From Candidatus Parabeggiatoa sp. nov. 2 (GTDB lineage: Bacteria > Pseudomonadota > Gammaproteobacteria > Beggiatoales > Beggiatoaceae), in NCBI GenBank assembly GCA_002085445.1, contig NBMI01000124.1, forward strand, positions 1 to 43,683: DNA of 43,683 bases. Reading direction: 5' to 3'. The notes beneath the pieces are model-generated. The model was not told where the DNA came from and made no database searches. It saw nothing but the letters and a program-made list of their open reading frames with translations. This document shows, one piece after another, positions 38,571-43,683 of this stretch; position 1 is the stretch's first letter, and every line of letters begins with the position of its first letter. The position numbers and the translations under genes are program-made.

Positions 38571-38740
38571 TCAAGCCCCAACGGGGCGATATTAATAAAG
38601 CCAGGGGCACCGCCCCTGGCAAGCCCCAACGGGGCGATCTTAATAAAGCCAGGGGCAACGCCCCTGGATGAAGTAGCAAGCCCCAACGGGGCGATCTTAA
38701 TATGATCCCTCCGATTGTCGGGAGGGGCAGCGCCCCTGGA
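38571..38740 (-). repeat. Hairpin-pair repeats (GCCCCAACGGGGC + CCAGGGGC..GCCCCTGG)
   Basis: Three units, each with GCCCCAACGGGGCGAT then TTAATA and CCAGGGGCAACGCCCCTGG. Reverse orientation of the array at 24068-24342. The last unit is divergent (GATCCCTCCGATTGTCGGGAGGGGC). It precedes a duplicated gene start at 38771. Confidence 0.85.
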
Positions 38741-38770
38741 TGAAGGAGCGGATTTTCATAAAACCTCTCA

Positions 38771-38830
38771 ATGACTGACACCCACGAAAAACAACATTTA
38801 AACGCGCAGCGTGATACTTATGATGGATAA
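38771..38830 (+). pseudogene. Duplicated 5' fragment of the leader before the DUF433 gene
   Basis: From 38743 to about 38819 the DNA nearly repeats 40551-40624 (GATTTTCATAAAACCTCTCA, then ATGACTGACACCCACG). The reading TDTHEKQHLNAQRDT ends at TAA 38828. It may only be part of the repeat unit, because both copies follow the same hairpin repeat. Confidence 0.5.
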
Positions 38831-38872
38831 TGAAGGCGCTTAATCGTTTCAGTCAAATAGAAGTGAACAGAC

Positions 38873-39266
38873 ATGAACAAAGAATGCCCATTCTGCAAAA
38901 AAGGTGTTTTAGAACGGAAAACGATTAAAGAAACATACTCCTACAAAGGGCACCGCCTTGAAATTGAACAGAGAATTTTGCAACAGTTGTGATGAAGGTA
39001 TACTCAATGGCACTGATCTCAAGGCAACCGAAAAAAAGATTCGATATTTTCAAGCCAAGATAGACGGATTATTGACTTCGACTGAAATCAGGAAAGTGCG
39101 TGAAAAACTGAAACTCTCGGAAAAACAGGCTGCCGAAATTTGTGGAGATGATCCCAAGACATTTCGTCGTTATGAACGCGGAGAAGCCACTCCCCAACGT
39201 GCTATTAGCAACTTATTGATGATACTCAATAATCATCCTGAATTGTTACCAGAATTAATCAGATAA
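38873..39266 (+). pseudogene. MqsA/YgiT-type zinc-finger HTH antitoxin, frameshifted
   Basis: ATG 38873 begins NKECPFCKKGVLERKTIKET, then YSYKGHRLEIEQ, the N-terminal zinc domain of MqsA-type antitoxins. The frame shifts near 38975 (CAGAGAATTTTGC), after which the second zinc pair FCNSCDEG and the HTH domain continue in another frame to 39266: VREKLKLSEKQAAEICG, FRRYERGEATPQ and NNHPELLPEL. MqsA binds zinc through these two Cys pairs, neutralises the MqsR RNase and represses its own operon. No MqsR-like toxin is found upstream. The distal frame alone (38958-39266) could still give an HTH protein from a TTG start but lacks the first Cys pair. Confidence 0.7.
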
Positions 39267-39300
39267 CTATTTTGCCCGAAGTTCTTAACGAGCAATAACT

Positions 39301-39380
39301 ACAAGGATTGCATTTTAGAAAGGATTAGTTGGTGAGAGTGTTTCGGTTTGTCAGTCTCAATACAATCCTTTCATAAGCAA
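39301..39380 (+). repeat. 80-bp element, copy 1 (ACAAGGATTG...CAATCCTTTC)
   Basis: From ACAAGGATTGCATTTTAGAA to TCATAAGCAA. Copy 2 at 40171-40250 differs at two bases. The ends are inverted (AAGGATTG / CAATCCTT). More fragments follow at 39414-39485. Related CAAGGATTG/CAATCCTTG motifs occur at 28491-28605 and 35000. Confidence 0.85.
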
Positions 39381-39632
39381 GCAATCCAAGTACTACCGGG
39401 ATTGTTGGTAACTACAAGGATTGCATTTTAGAAAGGATTGGTTAATAATAAATACAAGGATTGTATTTTATAACGGATTAGTTGCTCGTTACTAAGTTCT
39501 GTCGTGTCTGCCTTCAAACTCGGCTTTGATAAAAAGTGCCAAGCAGAAGCTCAGTTGCCTGATATTACACGGCTCAGGTTAGTCTGGAATGAAATACAAC
39601 GATTAGTCCTCCCCTCATTGGAGAAGTTTACC

Positions 39633-39893
39633 ATGCTAGAGATTCAACAGACTGATGCCATAAAAAGCCCAGCCCGCCCTTTGAAAGAGGTGCTTGATGA
39701 GGCTTCTGTCAGTAAAGAACGTTTAACTTTGGTGTATAACAATCAATTATTTTTGGCAGTGGTACCGATAGAGGATGTCCGAGTGATAGAACAACTTGAG
39801 GATTGCATTGATAATGCTAATGCGGATGATGCGCTTAAAGAAGGCGGTGACTTAATCCCGTTGGAGCAACTTGAAAAAGAATTGGGGTTGTAA
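39633..39893 (+). CDS. Phd-like (prevent-host-death type) antitoxin
   Basis: 86 residues from ATG 39633, chosen because TTGGAG lies nine bases upstream and because the earlier in-frame start (39504) adds 43 residues read from repeat DNA. The order is an N-terminal SPARPLKEVLDEA with a strand-helix of the Phd/YefM type, ERLTLVYNNQLFLAVVPIED (the VI..N..PVA.L.P-like core), and an acidic C-terminal tail that would bind the toxin (LEDCIDNANADDALKEGG). Four bases separate it from the broken ParE/RelE-like toxin frame at 39897. It would repress its own operon with the toxin. Intact; it may outlive its broken toxin. Confidence 0.8.
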   Translation: MLEIQQTDAIKSPARPLKEVLDEASVSKERLTLVYNNQLFLAVVPIEDVRVIEQLEDCIDNANADDALKEGGDLIPLEQLEKELGL

Positions 39894-39896
39894 TCC

Positions 39897-40146
39897 ATGA
39901 GTTATTCTGTCGATTTTGAACCCGTCGCCGCTCGTCAATTTCGCAAGCTTGAGAGTGTTATTCAGAAAAAGCGACAACCTAAAATAAGGGCATTGGCTGA
40001 AAATCCTCGTCGGTGCCAAAAAGCGACAAGGCTTTAAAAATCGTTACCGTATTCGGGTGAGTGATTATCGCGTTGTGTATGAAATACACGATAATATTTT
40101 GTTGGTATTGATAGTCGAAGTTGGGCATAGAAGTGATGTTTATTAG
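39897..40146 (+). pseudogene. ParE/RelE-family toxin, frameshifted
   Basis: ATG 39897 gives SYSVDFEPVAARQFRKLESV, then IRALAENPR, the first half of a RelE/ParE fold. Near 40010 the frame is lost (CCTCGTCGGTGCC), most simply by loss of about 5 bp, and the second half continues in another frame: GFKNRYRIRVSDYRVVYEIH, then LLVLIVEVGHRSDVY, ending at TAG 40144-40146. Total length, about 83 codons, equals an intact toxin. The frameshift separates the substrate-binding and catalytic strands, so no active toxin is expected. Confidence 0.75.
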
Positions 40147-40170
40147 TAAATAGTTTGTTATATAATAACT

Positions 40171-40250
40171 ACAAGGATTGCATTTTAAAAAGGATTGGTT
40201 GGTGAGAGTGTTTCGGTTTGTCAGTCTCAATACAATCCTTTCATAAGCAA
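40171..40250 (+). repeat. 80-bp element, copy 2
   Basis: Same orientation and near-identical to 39301-39380. Like that copy it lies just beyond a broken toxin-antitoxin gene. Confidence 0.85.
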
Positions 40251-40670
40251 TCTTGGTAGTACAGTAAGGCGGAAGTTTCCATACCACCCCAACGCCACAA
40301 TGCCATTCAGTTAAGAGTTAATATATTGATTATAATAACTTTTTTGCTGTTAAGGGGGCCCCAAGTGTTTTGAGTTCAATAAAAACAACAAGTTGCGAGG
40401 TAGGGCCTATTTAACCCGTGAGCCAAGTGCGCCGTTTTTGCGAATAATTAACTTTTAATAAAAACTTTTCCTTATTCTCCTTAACTTAATGGCATTGAGC
40501 AAGCCCCAACGGGGCGATATTAATAAAGCCAGGGGCACCGCCCCTGGATGAAGTTAGGATTTTCATAAAACCTCTCAATGACTGACACCCACGAAAAACG
40601 ACATTTAAACGCGCAGCCTGATACTGAACGGTATAGTATAGCGAAACCGCAACCTTCACAAGGACTCCAA
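40251..40670. other. Spacer upstream of the DUF433 gene
   Basis: It contains GTACAGTAAGGCGGAAG (repeat of 31916), an AT-rich stretch, one GCCCCAACGGGGC + CCAGGGGCACCGCCCCTGG hairpin pair (40502-40548), and the duplicated leader with ATGACTGACACCC (40578) that is in frame with the DUF433 gene but probably not its start. Confidence 0.5.
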
Positions 40671-41000
40671 ATGCCTACTAAAGATATTTACCAAGGAACC
40701 GCTAAACCCGTTGAATTACCAAAAACGGCACCTTTTCATTGGACAAGAACTGAACAACGCCAGAAACGTCTGGAATAGGGTCTCACAGAACTCTCTGAAG
40801 TGGTTGAAATACAAAATGAAATCCGTGGTGGTGTGCCGGTTTTAAAGGGGACAAGGATACCCGTCGCCAAAATTCTGGCCGAACTGACAGAAGATATGAC
40901 CCTCACCGACATTGCTAAAGACTATAACATCAACGTTCAGCAAGTCAGAATGTTTATAGAAGGACTTGCTATTTTGCTTGATCGTTCCTTTCAATCATGA
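40671..41000 (+). pseudogene. DUF433-family antitoxin with an in-frame TAG
   Basis: From ATG 40671 (AAGGA six bases upstream) the frame reads PTKDIYQGTAKPVELPKTAP, FHWTRTEQRQKRLE, then TAG at 40776-40778, then GLTELSEVVEIQNEIRGGVP, LKGTRIPVAKILAEL and a helix-turn-helix (TDIAKDYNINVQQVRMFI). Both sides are in one frame and the stop replaces a probable Leu codon (TTG to TAG). Translation could restart at GTG 40800, giving a 66-residue DUF433 core that may be sufficient. DUF433 proteins are antitoxins of PIN-like toxins. The stop overlaps the next gene (ATGA at 40997). Confidence 0.7.
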
Positions 41001-41507
41001 CTATTTTCCAACTTGACGAATGTCTTAATAGTAAAAAGTTAGTGCAAGGATGCGCTAAGGAGGGATTATGCCAAGTGTTCAGATTTCCCACTGACATGAA
41101 GGGATTAAAAGACCCAGACATGCTTAATCTATTACTTCCAAAAGACAATCCGTTGATAACAACAGATTTGGCACTGTTGGATGAACACTTTGATTCTATA
41201 CCAGAATATCATCCAAGCCTTATCCTGATTGCCAACTCAGAAAGTGTGCCACAAACACTGACTATCAAGAAAGTACAAGCCATTCTGCGACAATTCAAAA
41301 TGACATTCAGTCAATGGCATCAGGTGCCTTGGCAAAATTGTGTTTATAACGCAAGATTCAGTCAAAGTTTTACACATTGAAGCTGGTCGTCTAAAAGAAG
41401 ATGGATATTTCACCTATCAAACGCTTGATTGGGATAAAATGCTCGAAAAAGCTTTATGCAAAAACGCGAATCGGCCTATTGCTACTATCAGTTCTGAATC
41501 CATATAG
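40997..41507 (+). pseudogene. PIN-like (DUF5615/VapC45-type) toxin, frameshifted near its end
   Basis: ATG 40997 overlaps the DUF433 stop (ATGA). The first frame runs to 41380: FQLDECLNSKKLVQ (catalytic Asp/Glu of the PIN-like fold), VFRFPTDMKGLKDPDMLNLL, NPLITTDLALLDEH and the GIIII-like core LILIANSESV. Near 41345 (TTTATAACGCAAG) the frame slips by one; in the next frame the family-typical tail goes on: QDSVKVLHIEAGRLKEDGYF, ending at TAG 41505-41507. The first frame alone keeps the catalytic part plus 12 nonsense residues (SQSFTH end), so activity cannot be excluded. Confidence 0.7.
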
Positions 41508-41528
41508 CAAGTTTTTGTCCAATGCTGA

Positions 41529-41657
41529 GCAGATATTGGCAATCCACAGGAACTGGTAGACATTGATAACCTAGACGAGCGACTGAGCCAAAACCGCTTA
41601 CAAGAACGCTTGAGCAACTTATGGCTAGAGTTCCTATTTGCTCATTATGAGATTTAG
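41529..41657 (+). pseudogene. C-terminal remnant of an unrecognised gene
   Basis: A plausible coding stretch without a start: ADIGNPQELVDIDNLDERLS, QNRLQERLSNLWLEFLFAHY, ending in TAG. Its amino-acid makeup is protein-like and unlike the repeats around it. It follows the broken toxin after 21 bases and is probably the tail of a deleted neighbour. Confidence 0.4.
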
Positions 41658-41944
41658 CGTGTATAATCATAAAAATGATATTTTATAACGGATTAGTTAA
41701 CAATAATGTTGGTGATTGTTATGTAGGGGCAATCCCTTGTGGTTGCCCCTTTAAAAGTCCCGTTTCCACAGGAATGCTTGAAATAAACGTCAAATCGTTT
41801 CAAAAAAGCCGTTATAAAATAATTATTGTCTCGTTTTTCAGATAAATAATTTCAAAACAGCCAACATGTCTGAAAGCTCAAGTCCCTAAAGGGGACTAAA
41901 TAATTATCTGAATATCTATAGTTATAAAACCATAGGAGAACCAA
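41658..41944. other. Leader region of the NlpC/P60-like gene
   Basis: No gene. It holds GATATTTTATAACGGATTAG, related to the 80-bp element fragment at 39465, a repeat segment TAATTATCTGAATATCTATAG (41900; relatives at 37482 and 31983) and the ribosome site ATAGGAGAACC, seven bases before the ATG. Confidence 0.45.
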
Positions 41945-42970
41945 ATGACTTTCAAATATCACCTACTACTGGCTTCTTTACTGACAGCCCATAGCACAAT
42001 GGCAGCGGTAACGATCCAATCGCGTATTGATGACGGTGCTTGGCAAACGCACAGTGCCATTTATCCATTAAAAGGGCAACAAGTTACCCTAAAAGTCTCT
42101 CAAGTACCCAGCGCAACTGTTCGATGGTATCAGATTTTTCCGAATCTCGATAACAGGTACAAAAATGCCAACTTCCCTTGGGAAAAAAAACCGTACCAGT
42201 GGGCCGGTTTCGGCAAAATAGACTATCAGCGCCAGGAACTGACACGGTTTCAGAATCAATGGCAAATTCGGCCCTTTGAATCGGATCGCAGCAGCCTGAT
42301 GGACAAGTTTTGGGACTGGTGGTTAAAAGACTCTAACACTCACCCACCCCGTTCGCGCTTTTACCAACCTGAAATCGGCAGCTTCTGGTTTCAAGTAGAA
42401 ATCGAAAAACAAGGTAAAATCACCCAATCACCCGGCATAGAAGACTCCAACTCAAAAGGCCTCTCTCCAAAAGTCTTTCGAGTCTCAATCAAAAACAGCG
42501 ATGACTACGTTGGCTACCTAACAACTTACTTCAACGTGCCCGGCATCTTTGGTTCCACCACTTACCAAAGCAACCACTACATTGGCGTCGATTGTGCCGA
42601 CGTACTCGTTGCCGCCTACGGCCAATGGAAGGGCCAACCCATGAGAAAAAACTACAATGTCGCGATGCTCGTCACTCAACTGCCCAAACGCAGCGAATTG
42701 GACATCCTCAACGGCCAGCCCAGCAAACCACTGACTTGGAACAAACACGTTTATCGCGGTGACTTCATAGCCGTCAAATATGTCGGCGCGAGAAGCTATC
42801 AACACATTGGTGTCCTTACTGGCGACAGCAACGAAAACGGCGTACTGGATGGCGAGGACTTAGTGATTCATGCCGGCCCACTGCCGCTCCACTACTCCTA
42901 TCTGAAAGACGGCTCATTTGAGGGCCATGTTGTCATATTAAAACATTCAAAACGCTTGCTTAAAAAATAA
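41945..42970 (+). CDS. Secreted NlpC/P60-like hydrolase, with EF-hand-like loop
   Basis: 341 residues with a signal peptide (HLLLASLLTAHSTMAA, cleavage near residue 20). Residues 25-180 are a beta-rich N-terminal domain rich in Trp and Tyr. The C-terminal part has the papain-like NlpC/P60 pattern: catalytic Cys217 in HYIGVDCADVLVAAYG, His287 in SYQHIGVLTGD and His309 in VIHAGP as the third polar residue. Such enzymes cut peptidoglycan stem peptides in the periplasm or outside the cell. Between the two His is DSNENGVLDGED (residues 294-305), a classical calcium-binding DxNxNGxxDxxD loop as in EF-hands and dockerins, so calcium may stabilise the active site. Start supported by AGGAG. The gene is intact and followed by a hairpin. 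Substrate is unknown. Confidence 0.75.
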   Translation: MTFKYHLLLASLLTAHSTMAAVTIQSRIDDGAWQTHSAIYPLKGQQVTLKVSQVPSATVRWYQIFPNLDNRYKNANFPWEKKPYQWAGFGKIDYQRQELTRFQNQWQIRPFESDRSSLMDKFWDWWLKDSNTHPPRSRFYQPEIGSFWFQVEIEKQGKITQSPGIEDSNSKGLSPKVFRVSIKNSDDYVGYLTTYFNVPGIFGSTTYQSNHYIGVDCADVLVAAYGQWKGQPMRKNYNVAMLVTQLPKRSELDILNGQPSKPLTWNKHVYRGDFIAVKYVGARSYQHIGVLTGDSNENGVLDGEDLVIHAGPLPLHYSYLKDGSFEGHVVILKHSKRLLKK

Positions 42971-42982
42971 AGAGTGGTATAA

Positions 42983-43011
42983 ACCTGACAGGTTTTGGAA
43001 ACCTGTCAGGT
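42983..43011 (+). terminator. Hairpin after the NlpC/P60-like gene
   Basis: ACCTGACAGGTTT and AAACCTGTCAGGT form a 13-bp perfect stem around TGG, followed by TTTGG, 13 bases beyond the stop. It may terminate transcription, though its T-run is short; CCTGACAGG palindromes are also known as dispersed repeats. Confidence 0.5.
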
Positions 43012-43423
43012 TTTGGAAACACGATGAGAAATAAGATTTTTTGAATAATCGGATTTCTTAATGAAAATAGAAGGCATTTAAAAGTTAAATGATTTTATTT
43101 ATAACTAAAATATAATTTAACGCTTCGCAACAAGTTTACTGATTAAACTTAATAAGGTATATTTAGTCAGGGCATAATTTGCATATTTGTCATTTAACTT
43201 CGTTGAGCTTCGGTTCGAGTGAAACGAGAAATCTTATTGAATGACCACAGATTTCTTGCTTGCTCGAAATGACAAAAGTACAAATTGTGCCGGTGAAAAG
43301 TATAATAACTACAAATGACATGATTTTAGGCTATTTAAAAAAAAACGTTCCATTTATTTAATACTGATGCGGATTAAGGGTTGAATTATTTCTTATGAAA
43401 TCAAGGATTTATAAAAGCTTAGA
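43012..43423. other. Gene-free AT-rich spacer
   Basis: It holds a partial AAGATTTTTTGAATAATCGGATTT hairpin (43037-43060) and, near 43225-43275, GAGAAATCTTATTGA and AGATTTCTTGCTTGCTCG with TGACAAAAGTACAAATTG, similar in wording to the stretch 28130-28165 (CATTTCGACAATAGGAGAAATC). No gene recognised. Confidence 0.45.
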
Positions 43424-43683
43424 ACAACGGATGACGGGCCGATAAACGGATTGAGCTCGACTGATTGTGTTAAGTTTGTACCTATTTATTCGACAACATG
43501 GCCCACTTTTGATTTTCCAGAAAGCAACGCGCATCGTTCAGTGCGTTATGCTTAGGACTTAGGATGACGGGCCGATAAAATTCGACAACATGGCCCACTT
43601 TTGATTTTCCAGAAAGCAACGCGCATCGTTAAGTGCGTCATGCGGTTAAATCTGATAAAAAACTTGTACCTATTTATTCGACA
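43424..43683 (+). repeat. ACAACGGATGACGGGCC repeats and 64-bp direct repeat pair
   Basis: 43488-43551 and 43580-43643 are 64-bp copies (ATTCGACAACATGGCCCAC ... TGCGTTATGC) with two differences. TTGTACCTATTTATTCGACA at 43477-43496 recurs exactly at the window end (43664-43683), so a third copy probably starts there and the array goes on. GGATGACGGGCCGATAAA (43434, 43562) belongs to the family at 38256. Confidence 0.85.

Overview
The window looks like an AT-rich, repeat-laden chromosome segment of a large sulfur-oxidising gammaproteobacterium of the Beggiatoaceae type (Beggiatoa, Thiomargarita, Thioploca and relatives). I infer this from a clearly gammaproteobacterial-type RpoC and TrmL, TAACTGA heptamers placed just before a start codon (a feature I recall being described for marine Beggiatoaceae), long intergenic stretches full of dispersed palindromes, and a load of Uma2, PDDEXK and toxin-antitoxin genes. 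No rRNA, tRNA, CRISPR array, prophage or recognisable transposase was seen.

Layout. 1-8500 (minus): one giant secreted repeat adhesin broken into three frames and running off the left edge. 8501-10376: repeats only. 10377-15004 (minus): a GAF/multi-PAS hybrid histidine kinase with REC1, REC2 and Hpt, broken into three frames. 15005-16013: repeats. 16014-19954 (minus): a stand-alone rpoC-like gene in two frames, with altered active-site motifs and TAACTGA heptamers upstream. 19955-23094: almost gene-free. 23095-23556 (plus): trmL. 24347-27782 (minus): a TldD/TldE-type protease pair split by about 650 bp. 27783-30040: repeats, including a seven-copy 31-bp array. 30041-31732 (plus): secreted RCC1-repeat protein. 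32138-41657 (plus): an island of toxin-antitoxin and nuclease-like genes, many of them broken (PIN protein, a VapBC remnant, intact BrnT/BrnA, PD-(D/E)XK proteins, Uma2, MqsA-like, Phd/ParE, DUF433/PIN-like). 41945-42970 (plus): secreted NlpC/P60-like protein. The right end is repeats again.

The most interesting locus is the rpoC-like gene. It has no rpoB beside it, its metal-binding motif reads NANFDGD instead of NADFDGD, the trigger-loop and NTP-contact motifs are changed, about 55-60 residues are missing at a frame break, and its stop codon lies in a dispersed palindrome. It is either a decaying second copy or an alternate beta-prime subunit. A second theme is the number of palindromic and tandem repeat families shared between intergenic regions, several of which can be seen interrupting or ending genes. 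A third is the high frequency of small deletions that break frames. These could be real decay or artefacts of assembling repetitive, amplified DNA; the sequence alone cannot decide, except where the missing piece can be compared with a neighbouring repeat copy.
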